From Lactuca virosa (Eukaryota > Streptophyta > Magnoliopsida > Asterales > Asteraceae): DNA of 64,000 bases. Of this stretch, positions 1 to 10,941 are shown piece by piece. The stretch covers positions 247,256,629 to 247,320,628 of the forward strand of contig CAKMRJ010005523.1 of assembly GCA_928212115.1 (NCBI GenBank), in the 5' to 3' direction. Each line of letters opens with the position of its first letter. Positions within the stretch are counted from its first letter, which is position 1. Below the pieces are notes generated by a model that saw only the letters and a list, made by a program, of their open reading frames with translations, searched no databases and was not told the origin of the DNA. The position numbers and the translations under genes were made by a program.

Positions 1-2
1 TT

Positions 3-1364
3 GATGAGCGATATGCTGCTGTCACTGAGGCTGCTGCTGTTGCCGCCACTGCAGTTGTCGCCGCTGCTAGGCCACAGGGAGGTGACTCGTTGCTGTTCCC
101 GGAGTTCAGCAACACGAAGCCACCAGAGCTTGATGGGACACATGATCTGATTGCTGCGATGAGATGGATCTCTGATATTTATGGGTGTTTCTACACATGT
201 TCATGCCTAGATCACTTGAGAGTTCGGTTTGCGCTGAACCAGCTTCGCTTGGGGGCGAAGGACTGGTGGAAGTTTGTGACCGCCACTTTCACCTCTGCGG
301 ATCATGCTGCAGTGACATGGGAGAGGTTTGTCCAGTTGTTCCGAGATGAGTATGTTCCCCCAGTAGAGAGGGAGCGGTTGGCACAAGAGTTTCTGTCTCT
401 CAAACAGAAGACAGAGTCAGTGACCGAGATTTCGAGGATGTTTCACGAGAGGGAGATGTTTTGCCCTGAGCACGTGTCCACTGAGCAGGCACGTGTGAGT
501 CGATATTTGAGCATTCTGAGGAGGGATATACGAGAGTTCGTGCCGAACTCGTCGTACAGGACATTGGCCGAGCTTCAGGCCAATGCCAGGAGGAGGGATA
601 TTGAGCTTGAGCTGCAGACCACGGAGGAGGAGGAGTCCCGGGGTAAGGATCGGAGACCAGTACAGTCGCAGCCGGCGACGAAGCGGGCTAAGCCCACTGA
701 TACTAAAGCTGGGGGCCAGAAGGGCCGCACTTGTGGCAAGTACGGTAAGAGCCATGAGGGTTCGTGTCGTGCGGGGATTTTCTACAAATGTGGCAAGGAG
801 GGGCACATGGCGAAGGATTGCCCCAAGGGGTTCTCGGTTTGCTTCCATTGCAACCAGACCGGCCACCGGAAGGCCGAGTGCCCTCAGCTCGTGCTGAGGT
901 CAGCACATGGATCTGCATCTACTTCTTTGCGTGCTACTGAGAGTCGGCCAGTGAAGGCCGAGACACCGAGGGTTCGTGGGAGAGCCTTTCAGCTGACAGC
1001 GGAGGAGGTCTGCACAACACCTGACGTTGTGGCCGGTATGTATTCTTATTATTATTCCTTTGAGATATTTTGTGCTTATAATGTGTTGTGTATAGGTACT
1101 TTTCTTGTGAGTTCTGTACCTGCTTTGGTGTTACTTGACTCGGGTGCGAGTCGATCTTTTGTGTCCATAGCTTTTAGTCGTCACATCAGTATCCGACGTG
1201 AGGTGTTGAGTCGACCTCTGAGGGTTTCTATAGCCGACGAGCATGCGGTTTTTGCTACTGATGTGATCCGTGAGTGTACTCTGGAGATTTTTGGTGTTAA
1301 GTTTCCGTTAGACCTGGTACCGATCGCTATGGGTGATGTATGTGTCATAGTGGGTATGGACTAG
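3..1364 (+). pseudogene. Element A gag and protease (5' partial)
   Basis: The frame is open from the window edge. Gag capsid residues such as RWISDI, DWWKF and RDEYVPP are visible. They are followed by three zinc knuckles: a CX2 variant around 733-770 that begins with G for the second Cys, then CGKEGHMAKDC and CFHCNQTGHRKAEC. The retroviral-type aspartic protease motif is LLDSGASRSFVS near 1133-1165. Gag packages the RNA and protease matures the polyprotein. The frame ends in TAG after GMD, exactly where relatives have a Trp codon, so protease is separated from reverse transcriptase by one amber codon. An in-frame 60-nt intron-like insert lies at 1036-1095. The start codon is outside the window. 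Confidence 0.85.
1036..1095 (+). other. Putative intron at the gag/protease boundary of A
   Basis: Sixty AT-rich bases start with GTATGT and end with TGTATAG, with a CTTAT branch-like motif about 20 nt before the AG. Removing them keeps frame and gives a gag-protease spacing equal to that of element B, which has no insert there. Element C has a 74-nt insert with GT and AG ends at the identical codon phase. Splicing is inferred, not observed. Confidence 0.6.
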
Positions 1365-4300
1365 TTGAGTCGATTTGGAGCTGTGATAGACTGCGAGCGT
1401 CAGTTAGTGACTATACGAGACCCTAGTGGGGGAGTACTTACGGTGTACGGCGAGGGTACTAGGTCTGGATCAGCTTTCTGCTCTGCTGCCCGAGCGAGAC
1501 AGAGTTTACAGCAGGGTTGTTTGGGTTGTTTGGCGTACATTATGGATACACGGGTTACTGCAGGGAGACCGAGTTCTATCTCTGAGGTTCCGATAGTGTG
1601 TGAGTTTGCAGATGTTTTCCCCGAGGAATTGCCGGGTGTGCCTCTCGAGAGGCAGGTGGAGTTTCAGATTGATTTGATTCCGGGTGCGACACCTATTGCC
1701 AAGGCACCCTATCGCCTTGTGCCACCAGAGATGCAGGAGTTATCCTCTCAGCTCCAGGAGCTGCTGGGGAAAGGGTTCATTAGACCAAGTAGCTCACCGT
1801 GGGGAGCTCCGATCCTTTTTGTCAAGAAAAAGGATGGTTCGCACCGGATGTGCATTGATTACCGGGAGTTGAACAAGTTGACAGTCAAAAACCGTTACCC
1901 GCTCCCGAGGATTGACGATTTGTTCCATCAGTTGCAGGGGGCATCTTGGTTCTCCAAGATTGATTTGAGGTTCGGATATCATCAGATGAGAGTTTGCGAG
2001 GAGGATATTCCGAAGACGGCCTTTAGGACTCATTATGGGCACTATGAGTTTGTGGTGATGCCCTTCGGGCTCACCAACGCACCGACGGCGTTTATGGACC
2101 TCATGAACCGGGTGTGCAACCCATGTTGGATCGATCGGTGATCGTGTTCATCGACGATATTCTTGTGTACTCGAGGTCCAGGGAGCAGCACGAGGAACAT
2201 CTTAAAGAGATTTTGGGAGTTTTGAGATCGGAGAGGCTGTATGCCAAATTCTCCAAGTGTGATTTCTGGTTACGAGAGGTCCAATTCCTAGGGCATCTCG
2301 TTAATCAGAATGGGATATTGGTCGACCCGGCCAAGATTGAGGCAGTTATCCGATGGGAGGTGCCGAGATCCCCATCCGAGATCAGGAGTTTTCTGGGATT
2401 GGCCGGCTATTATCAGAGATTTATAAGAGATTTCTCCAAGATTGTTGTCCCCCTCACCAGGTTGACCCAGAAGGGCGTTACTTTTACTTGGGGTCCCGAG
2501 CAGCAGACCTCATTTGAGACTCTTTGCCAGAGATTGTGCGAAGCCCCCGATGTTAGCCCTTCCTGAGGGAGTGGAGGACTTTGTGGTTTTCTGTGATGCA
2601 TCTATATCCGGGTTGGGTGCGGTGCTAATGCAGAGAGGGCACATGATAGCATACGCATCTAGGCAGTTGAAGCCTCATGAGACGAGATATCCCACCCATG
2701 ATCTGGAGCTGGGGGCGGTGGTGTTCGCCCTCAAGATCTGGCGCCACTATTTGTATGGAGTCCGGTGTACCATATACACGGACCATAATAGTCTGAAGTA
2801 CTTGATGGGATCAGCCCAACCTGAACATGCGACAGAGGAGATGGCTGGATGTAGTGAAGGACTACGACTGCGAGATCTTATATCACCCAGGCAAGGCTAA
2901 TGTGGTAGCCGACGCCTTGAGCCGCAGAGCCGAGAGCGCTCCGATCCGAGATGTATGTATGAGGATGACGGTGATGAATCCAGTCTTAGATACCATCCGA
3001 GAGGCTCAGGTGGAGGCTGTGAAAACAGAGAACCGCAAGAGAGAGCGTGTAATTGGGCAGGTTTTTGAGTTTGTAACGGACAGTCGTGGGCTTATGACTT
3101 TCCGAGGGCCGATTTGGGTGCCCTTTACGGGCGGAGCTCGGCGTATACTAATGGAGGAGGCGCATAAATCAAGATTCTCGATCCATCCCATGGGTACTAA
3201 TATGTATTTGGACCTGAAGAGAGATTCCTGGTGGCCCTGTATGAAGCGGGATGTTGCTTGGGTAGTTGAGAGGTGCTTGACCTGCCATCGGGTCAAGGCA
3301 GAGCACCAGTGCCCACATTGTCCATTGCAGCCTCTAGATATTCCCCAGTGGAAGTGGGAACAGATCTCAATGGACTTTATCACCAAGTTACCGAGGACTG
3401 CGCGTGGAGTTGACGCGATTTGGGTGATTGTGGACCGGCCGACAAAGAGTGCTCACTTCCTTGCTATTAGTGAGAGCTCTTCTGCAGAGAGATTGGCTGA
3501 GATTTATGTGAGGGAGGTGGTATCTCGGCATGGAGTGCCGATCTCGATAGTGTCAGATCGAGACGTACGCTGTACTTCTAGATTCTGGAAGAAATTTCAC
3601 GAGGAGTTGGGCACGCGCTTACATTTTAGCATTGCGTACCACCCGCAGACGGACGGGCAGAGTGAGCAGACGATTCAGACGCTTGAGGACATGCTGCGTG
3701 CCTCTGTCATGGAATTCGGAGGAAGTTGCGACACATACTTACCCCTGGCTGAGTTTTCCTACAACAACAGCCACCATTCAAGTATTAGTATGCCTCCCTT
3801 TGAGCTTTTATATGGGAGGAGGTGTCGGACTCCTATTTGTTGAGGAGAGGTGGGACAGAGAGTGACGGGTGGCACTGAGATAGTGCTAAAGATGACTGAA
3901 CTGATTCAGTAGGTTAGACAGAGATTATTGACGGCCCAGAGTCTCCATAAGAGTTATGCAGACAGGCGACGAACTGAGCTAGAATTCCATATTGGAGATT
4001 TTGTCCTCCTGAAGGTATCCCCATGGAAAGGGGTGATCCGATTCAGGAAGCAGGGCAGGCTGGGGTCCCGATACATCGGTACTTTTAGAGTGACCTCCAG
4101 GGTAGGCAGAGTAGCCTACCGGTTGGAGCTACCTGCAGAGTTGAGTCAGATTCATAACACCTTCCACGTGTCCCAGTTGAGGAAGTGTGTAGCCGACGAG
4201 ACGGCTGTGGTACCATTAAAGGACATTCAGGTGGATGCGAGCCTAAATTATATTGTGAGACCGATTACGATTTTGGATTGGAAAGTGAAGGTTCTAAGAA

Positions 4301-4434
4301 ACAAGGAGGTGCCCCTGGTTCAGATCCAGTGGCAGCATCGGAAGGGGTCCGAGTCGACTTAGGAGCTGGAGTCGGAGATGCGGGAGCAGCATCCAGAGTT
4401 ATTTGCGGAGCATGACTTCAAGGGCGAAGTCTGA
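1365..4434 (+). pseudogene. Element A pol: RT, RNase H, integrase, chromodomain
   Basis: Pol continues in frame after the amber codon. Reverse transcriptase shows WGAPILFVKKKDG, MPFGLTNAP and the catalytic FIDDIL near 2149. RNase H shows FVVFCDAS and TDHNSLKYL. Integrase has the HHCC zinc domain near 3165-3310 and D, D and E residues (MDF, SDRD, QSEQ). The C-terminus is the chromodomain-like end around 4250-4434. Breaks I can place: a one-base loss near 2121, a shift near 2545, a shift near 2812, TGA at 3841 (Trp in relatives), TAG at 3910 and TAG at 4360 (Trp in relatives). The natural end is TGA at 4432. These breaks leave no functional pol. Confidence 0.9.
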
Positions 4435-4543
4435 TTCTAGTGGGGGAGAATTGTAACATCCCAAGTCCAGGTATACCTTGTAAACCTTGATCTTTTGAGC
4501 ATTTGTCCATTTTGGCCCTTTTTAGAGAAAAGGTGGTAAATGA

Positions 4544-4648
4544 GTACGCGGGGCGTACTAGAGTGTACGCTCAGCGTACTCATGAGCGTGCATTTGACGC
4601 GGAGACCACCTAGTACGCTGGGCGTATCGGAGGGTACGCTGGGCGTAC
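4544..4648 (+). promoter_or_regulatory. GTACGC-N3-GCGTAC palindrome cluster upstream of A TATA
   Basis: Four inverted repeats occur in 105 bp: 4544-4558 (spacer GGG), 4565-4579 (TCA), 4613-4626 (TGG, one arm shortened) and 4634-4648 (TGG). The TATA box follows 39 bp later. Four looser copies with the same arms lie downstream at 5274-5287, 5294-5307, 5344-5357 and 5366-5380. Spacers vary while arms are kept, which argues for selection on the arms. Function is unknown; transcription factor sites are one possibility. Confidence 0.75.
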
Positions 4649-4686
4649 TAGGCCTAGAGTGGAAACCCTAATTTGGGGTGTGACCC

Positions 4687-4694
4687 TATATAAA
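4687..4694 (+). promoter_or_regulatory. TATA box in LTR of A
   Basis: TATATAAA follows the palindrome cluster and precedes leader-like sequence with AAACCCTCC and AACCCTAAA. It is the probable Pol II promoter of the element. Confidence 0.7.
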
Positions 4695-6110
4695 GGATAT
4701 GATGGCCTCATTCCTGGCCACCATTCCCAGACACCAAACCCTCCTAACCCTAAATATTCGTTCTTATAGCTTGTAAGTGCATTTGAGAGCTTGTGAGTGT
4801 GATCTTGTGTTCTTGAAGTGGAGAAGAAGCCTTCGAGAAGAAGGAGTGAGAGTCCAAGCTTTTGGATCTGAGCTTAGCTATGTGGAAAGCTTCACATAGA
4901 GGTATAAAGCTTCAAGCTTTCTCACTCTTTTGATTTGTGCATTTTTGTGGAGTATTTTAGGGTTTTGTCCCAAAAGATGGAGGCTTTATGAGTCAATGAG
5001 CTCCAGAGACCTTGATCTACCCCCTTTTAGTGTATTTTGTGGAGTAAAGTCATAAAAATCCAATCTTGGACATGATAAGTGAGCCATGCATGAGATATGA
5101 GCTTCATGAGGAAAGAGGATGAGTGTTTTGAGTGATTGTAACCTAGTCAGCCATGCAAAAGCTTAAAGTCACTGACTTTATGGATCAAGAGATATTAGGG
5201 AATCCAGATCTGTGATATGAGCCAAGGTCTTAACTGATTAAGACCAAATATGTGAAGAGAGTGAAACTGGGACGTACGCTGGGCGTAATCCCAGTACGCG
5301 CAGCGTAGGGGTCGAGCATCCCTGATGCATGCATGTCAGCCGAGTACGCCCAACGTAAAGAGTTGGTACGCACAACGTACTCCCTGTCGTTGACTTTCGG
5401 TTGACTTTTAGGGTTTGGTCAATTTGTGGACTATAAGGCCATAGAGGGGTAAAATAGTCTTTTTCCCTTCTGTGAGTTTGTAGAAGGGTAGTTTAGCTTC
5501 AGTGAGAGCCTTATTAATTAGGGATTATTATTTTTGTGTTAGGTCGAGGCTAGACCGGTGATTCGAGTTCGAGATTATCGAAGTTCTTACGAGGTGAGTC
5601 TTCTCACTATACTTACCTTGAGTGGCAATCTATGTGTGACCGGAGGTTCTTATGTGCATATATTGTGTATTGAGTTATCATTCTTATTTGTCTTTGTGAT
5701 ATGTATGTTGTGTATTATATTGAGTTACTGAGTTGAGGGACCGGAGGGTCCATCTGAGTTATGGGACCATAGGGTCCCACTGAGACACATTTGACCGGAT
5801 GGTCTTATCTGAGCATAGCCATGAGAGGCTGATGAGTTACGAGTGGTATTTTGGGGAACTCACTAAGTTATGTGCTTACCGTGTTATGTGTTATGTGTTT
5901 CAGGTACTTCTCAGGATCACGGGAAGGCGCCGACTTGATTATACACACATCAGAGATTTGAGTCATATTTTGAGAGGACCCTGGATTTGTTATATATTCA
6001 GTTTTGGGATATGTGTTTGATGATTTGATAATACTTTTGGAGATATTGAATTGAGAAAAATGTGTTTTAAAAATTTGAAAATTTTGGTTTGGAAAATTTA
6101 AGTTGTTACA

Positions 6111-7274
6111 CCAATGCTCCTAGCGTGCTGCAATTGCTTAACCCTACTCGGTCCCTTCGTAAGGGGATCTGTCGGGTTCTCTTCTGACGATACCATCTTC
6201 ACTATGAAGAGTCCCTCTTCTACCCGATGTCTAATAAAATGATACTTTCTGTCAATATGTCTGGATCTACCGTGATCCCTCGGTTCCTTGGTTAAGGCAA
6301 CCGCACCTTCGTTATCACAGAAAATCTCCATAGGCTCCTTTATGGCAGGTACAACTCCAAGGTCTCCAATGAAGTTTTTTAGCCATATTGCCTCCTTTGA
6401 CGCTTCGCTTGCTGCTATGTACTCTAATTCACACGTTGAATTAGCTACAGTCTCCTGCTTGGAACTTTTCCATGTCACTGCTCCTCCGTTCAGGGTAAAG
6501 ACCCAGCGCGACTGAGAGCGGAAATTATCTCGGTCGGTCTGAAAACTGGCGTCACTATACCATCGCACTCTCAAGTCATCACTCCCACCGAGGATAAGGA
6601 ACCATTCCTTAGTCCTTCATAGGTACTTCAAAATATTTTTTACTGCGGTCTAATGTGCTCTACCAGGGTTCCCTTGATATCTGCTCACCATGCTCAAAGA
6701 GAAGGCCATATTAGGGCGAGTACATGTCATAGCATACATGATTGAGCTAACTACGGAAGCATAAGGTACTCTACCCATCTCTGCTATCTCGGCATCGGTA
6801 CTCGAGCTTTGAGTCTTACTCAACTTGGTATTGCTTTGGATTGGTAACTCCCCTTTCTTGGAATTTTCCATGCAAAAACGTTTTAACACTTTATCCAAGT
6901 AAGTACTTTGACTAAGTCCTATTAGTCTTTTACTTCTGTTTCTCACTATCCTTATCCCTAGAATATATGCAGCTCCTTCGAGGTCCTTCATAGCGAAGCA
7001 CTCCCAAGCCAGGACTTAACCTCCTGCAGGGTTGGGATGTCGTTTCCTATGAGTAGTATGTCATCCACATACAAAATGAGTAAGCTAACTATACTCCCAC
7101 TGGCTTTGACATATACATAGGACTCATCCTCGCTTCTCGAAAAACCAAAATCTTTGACTTTCTCATCAAAACAAAGAATCCCTCTGCGAGATGCTTGTTT
7201 CAATCCGTAAATGGATTTCTCAAGCTTACACACTCTATTAGGGTGCTTCGCATCGACAAAACCGTCTGGCTGAC
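6111..7274 (-). pseudogene. Element G reverse transcriptase C-part and RNase H
   Basis: Copia reverse transcriptase motifs KSIYGLKQ and LILYVDDILLIG (catalytic YVDD) lie at about 7060-7230. They are followed by the connection region (ILGIRIVRNR, SQSTYLDKVL, MENSKKGELPI) and the copia RNase H (YSDASFQTD, KQETVANSTCELEY, ADD-like CDNEGA, RHIDRKYHFIR, ENPTDPLTKG). The frame is broken near 6990 and between 6575 and 6650. The end at 6111 is cut at the usual copia ARSIG terminus by the LTR of A. It continues upstream, across element B, into the segment at 27136. Confidence 0.88.
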
Positions 7275-7687
7275 TGTAACACCAGTCAAAATATGTCAAT
7301 TGACAATCACATGTGATTATACAAATCATGTAATGTGATTTTGTAAACTAGTAAGGTGATAAACATACTATGTAGTTCATGATAAATTCTAATACAAATA
7401 TGAACTTTCTTTATGATACAACTCAAATTATATGTCCATACGATTCCAAAAATATAGAGAACGTCTGAATCTGACTTCGTCTGAAGAAGTTATGATAACC
7501 GAACACTATAAATCTCTATAATAAGAGGAATTTAAAATAGACTTAGAATTAGCTATTAGAGTCTAAAAGAGAGTTTTAGTACTCGTAAATACCTACGCGT
7601 GGATAAAAAGAACGTCAAAACGGAGTTCGTATACGAATGGTACGACCTTCCGAAGATACAGCTGCCAGAAACCCTAATCCGACTGAA

Positions 7688-7924
7688 CTCACGACGTGAG
7701 CATAGAAACTCATGACGTGAGGAGTCAAATTGCCACATTTCGGATCTAGAAGGTGCGTGACGAGGCTACGAAGTTATAAGTTCCAAACTCACGATGTGAA
7801 CAAGGAGTTTCTCACGACGTGAGTAGTCATATGGCCACCTTCCGAAGCTAGGGACGCAAATGGCAAGTCTACGAGGTGAGCAGTCTTGACTCACGACGTG
7901 AGTTTTATAAACTCACGACGTGAA
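7688..7924 (+). promoter_or_regulatory. CTCACG-N-CGTGAG palindrome cluster upstream of B TATA
   Basis: Perfect 13-mers with arms CTCACG and CGTGAG and a single central A occur at 7688-7700, 7811-7823 and 7890-7902. Near-perfect copies lie at 7709-7721, 7788-7800 and 7912-7924. The last ends 16 bp before the TATA box at 7941. The 3' LTR repeats the layout (about 25380-25620, TATAAATA at 25634). The arms contain CACG/CGTG cores used by several plant factor families (NAC, bHLH, bZIP); binding is not shown. Confidence 0.8.
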
Positions 7925-7940
7925 AGGCCAAAAACCTTCC

Positions 7941-7948
7941 TATAAAAA
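7941..7948 (+). promoter_or_regulatory. TATA box in 5' LTR of B
   Basis: TATAAAAA sits just downstream of the palindrome cluster. The 3' LTR has TATAAATA at the same place (25634-25641), so the 5' copy carries one change. Confidence 0.65.
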
Positions 7949-8308
7949 GCAGGTCCGACTTCAGCTATTCCTACACCTGAACATCTTCCCTTTCTCTCAT
8001 TTGTTGAAGCCCTCTTGCATCTCGAACCCGAGGACCTCGTACCGCTGACCGTTTCCGCTTAGATTACATAAAATCATGCTACTAGGGTGAGTTTCATGGC
8101 CCCAATTTCTAATATTTTTGGGGGAAAACGCATGCTAAATATTGTATATACGTTAATATTATGTCTATACGATAGTATATTAGTATCAACGTAGATAGTT
8201 ATATTAACCGGGATATAGTTGTTTAAATATAATATTTTAAATATATACAACAATTATCAACTTGTTAGCATGTTATTATACTAATGTAGATCTTGAGTTA
8301 TACTTAGG

Positions 8309-8416
<108 letters not shown>

Positions 8417-8915
8417 GTGCGATATAGTTTCGAAGTTATATTCGGAAGTTCTATATGTTAATTTATAAAGTATGTTGCTATTATTGGTTTTATGACAAGA
8501 TAAAACTTGGTATGTTATATATTGTTGTTGGTTTTATGATAAAACCTGGTTTTTCCTCAAGTTATAGCTGTTGTACTGCCTAAAGTAATATGAACTTAGG
8601 AGTAATGTTTAAAAGCATAGTCTAATAACTTAGGGCTTTAGACACGAAAATGCTTTTGTTGTTAGAGCTATAGGAAGTCGTTGAAGTCTACATGAGTAAT
8701 TGTATTCATCAATTAAGATTGGGGATCTTAGCAGAAATCCTTTGAATTGTAACCGTTAATCCCGTGCGAGCGAGGAAGTCGTGTATAATTAGTATACGGG
8801 TTGACAACCACACTCGTGGTTGCTAGCTACAATCAAATATAAGCGAGTGACGAACTATCCTTTTATTTGTTTATTGTTCCGACGTTGATGAAGCGTGCGG
8901 TATTGTGTATATGAT

Positions 8916-8994
8916 GTCCTCATGGAAATCATGAGTGGGTTGTCCTCATGGAAATCATGAGTGGTTTGTCCTCATGGAAATCATGAGTGGGTTT
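8916..8994 (+). repeat. 26-bp tandem repeat, three units
   Basis: The unit begins GTCCTCATGGAAATCATGAG. Three copies lie in the 5' LTR of B; the 3' LTR has two (about 26519-26573), an LTR length polymorphism within one element. Confidence 0.9.
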
Positions 8995-9082
8995 TATCAG
9001 AGGTATTATGTCATAGCAGCGGTTACAGGCTCATGGTAGCAAATTGTTAGAAACATTATACTTTGTCCTATACAAGTATTAA

Positions 9083-10924
9083 TGTAACATCCCAAAATAC
9101 CAGCTAAAAATTTAATTTTTAAATTAGGTTAATTCATAAAAACATCGTTACAAAACATTCATAATATTAATTTATGTCTGAGAACCGGTAACATCATAGT
9201 AAAATGTTCAGAGTACATCCCAGAAAATCCATAGTGCGGAAAACATAAGAGTGTGTGATATGCCGCTACCGCGCCGGTTCCTGTCCCCTAGCTGAAGAGG
9301 TACCTGAAAACAAAACTATAAAACGTAAGCATGAAGCTTAGTGAGTTCCCCCATAGTGCCACATACCATGCAATCATATAATGAGTAACTGAGGGATACT
9401 GGCCTCGCCCACACCCATAGAGATACGGGCCTCGCCCACACTCTGCTATCCATGAAGATACGGGCCTCGCCCACACTCCGCTACTAACCATAACATACAA
9501 GTATCACACAGACAACAAGTATAAGCAATTATATCATACTGGCAGATAACAAAATCAAACTCGGCTATGAGATACGGGCTCCGCCCACACTCTGATACTA
9601 ACATATCGTCTATACGGGTCGGCCTTGGTGCCTTAGACCCGTCCCTACTGGAAGGAAACTCACCTCGAGAGTAGCTGCCGAAAACTTGCTCAGACTACGC
9701 CTGGCTGCCGCACCGGTAATCCCTCCGGCTATAAATCCGTAAACATGGATTAGGTACTCATAAATACCCCTAAGCTCAAATGAATGGTCAAAGTCAACTC
9801 CTTGGTCAAAGTCAACCTTCTGATTGACTGGACTCGCCGAGTCCATATGGCGACACGCCGAGTCCTTCTATGTCTAGCCCGACTCTGACTCATCGGGTCC
9901 CTGTTCCCACTCACTGAGTCAGCCTGACTCGCTAGACGGGGACAACTAACAAACCCGCGACTGGACTCGCCGAGTCCAAGGGGGTGACTCGCCGAGTCCG
10001 ACGAACAGATTTCACAAATCGCTCCAATCTTCCATCAGAACATCAACCTTGGAGATTTGGAGATTCTGGGACTATAGTTACACGTTAAATTGCTAATTCC
10101 ACGTGTGACTACGGAGGGTTGGACCTCCTACACTTAAACCCTTCCTATCCTAGTGACTGATCATATGACTCGCCGAGTTGGAAGAACAACTCGTCGAGTT
10201 CAAGGCTATATTCAAGGGACTCGCCGAGTTTGAAGAACGACTCGCCGAGTACCAGACAATCTTCATAGGACTCGCCGAGTTATTTATCCAACTCGCCGAG
10301 TCTAAGGCCATCTTCATGGAACTCGCCGAGTGCACTTTGGCACTCGTCGAGTACCCTTCGACTCTTCACCCATTCTGGCCAAATCTGAGACATGCAATGG
10401 TTCCAAACCTTAATTCTAAGCTCCTAGGGCATAAACACACGGAGTTTGGGACGTTTAATGGCTTGCAATCCACATAATAGGGACAAAAGGGAATCTATTT
10501 ACTAAGGATCAAGAAGGAGCTTTCTTACGTGGTTAGGAGCTTCTCCCAGGGTAGATTTCGGATCTACCACACTTCCTTGCACCCTCCAACTTCCTCCTTC
10601 TTCTTCTAAGCTTCAAACTTCCTTCACCAAGCCAAAATCACTCATAAGGATCAAAATGGGCTAGGGTTTCGCTCTACAGTTCTTCTGGAAGAGAATGGGA
10701 CGAAATGGGTTTTAGAATGGGTAAAATAGGGTGCAATGTCTGAAAATAGAGTTTCATCCAGACAGGTGGACTCGCCGAGTCCATGCATCGACTCGCCGAG
10801 TTCACCGCTCAAATCCCGTGTCCACCCTGCTGCTACTCGGCGAGTCGGGACGCAGACTCGCCGAGTTCGTGACAAAATTAAGATAAAAACTTAAATAAAA
10901 TCATACCATGAACCCGGTGTTACA
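9083..10924 (-). repeat. 3' LTR of element C (1842 bp)
   Basis: Read on the minus strand it starts TGTAACACCGGG after the purine tract complementary to 10925-10936 and ends GGGATGTTACA. It holds about 16 ACTCG-N-CGAGT motifs in three clusters and a local repeat of the 20-mer GATACGGGCCTCGCCCACAC. Leader-like purine-rich sequence near 10560-10680 places transcription start between the outer and middle clusters. Confidence 0.95.
9832..10866. promoter_or_regulatory. ACTCG-N-CGAGT palindrome clusters of C
   Basis: There are three clusters. 9832-9998 has about four copies, 10168-10352 has eight copies in 185 bp, and 10770-10866 has four copies. The centre base is mostly C, sometimes T or G. In element orientation the 10770-10866 group lies in U3, upstream of a weak TATA-like CTATTTTA near 10727. 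The other two lie in the transcribed leader. The 5' LTR repeats all three (about 17175-17341, 17511-17695, 18113-18210), with one copy mutated to GCCAAAT at 18118. Confidence 0.85.
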
Positions 10925-10941
10925 AATCTCCCCCACTTATT

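Larger units (their letters stand above)
1..6110 (+). mobile_element. Element A: Ty3/gypsy chromovirus, 5' part outside window
   Basis: This is the 3' portion of a Ty3 LTR retrotransposon on the plus strand. Domains run gag, zinc knuckles, protease, reverse transcriptase, RNase H, integrase and a chromodomain-like tail, followed by a GGGGGAG polypurine tract and the 3' LTR. The 5' LTR and the start of gag lie left of the window, so a TSD cannot be tested. The right end (GTTACA at 6110) abuts copia element G inside its RNase H coding end, so A probably inserted into G. The coding part is close in sequence to element C, but the LTR differs. Many stops and frameshifts make this copy inactive. 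The Tekay/Del-like lineage call is from recognition only. Confidence 0.9.
4452..6110 (+). repeat. 3' LTR of element A (TG...CA, 1659 bp)
   Basis: It starts TGTAACATCCC directly after the purine tract TGGGGGAGAAT and ends GTTACA. A TATA box (TATATAAA, 4687-4694) marks the likely U3/R promoter, with CA-rich leader-like sequence downstream. Two clusters of GTACGC/GCGTAC inverted repeats flank the promoter, at 4544-4648 and 5274-5380. The 5' LTR is outside the window, so divergence cannot be scored. Confidence 0.88.

Noticed and set aside
6105..6115. Target duplication for element A
   Set aside because: Only the right flank (CCAAT) is in the window; it cannot be confirmed.
10168..10352. CRISPR-like regular array of ACTCGCCGAGT
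   Set aside because: Eukaryotic LTR context, repeat unit of 11 bp, irregular 10-30 bp spacing, no cas genes; the array is duplicated in both LTRs.
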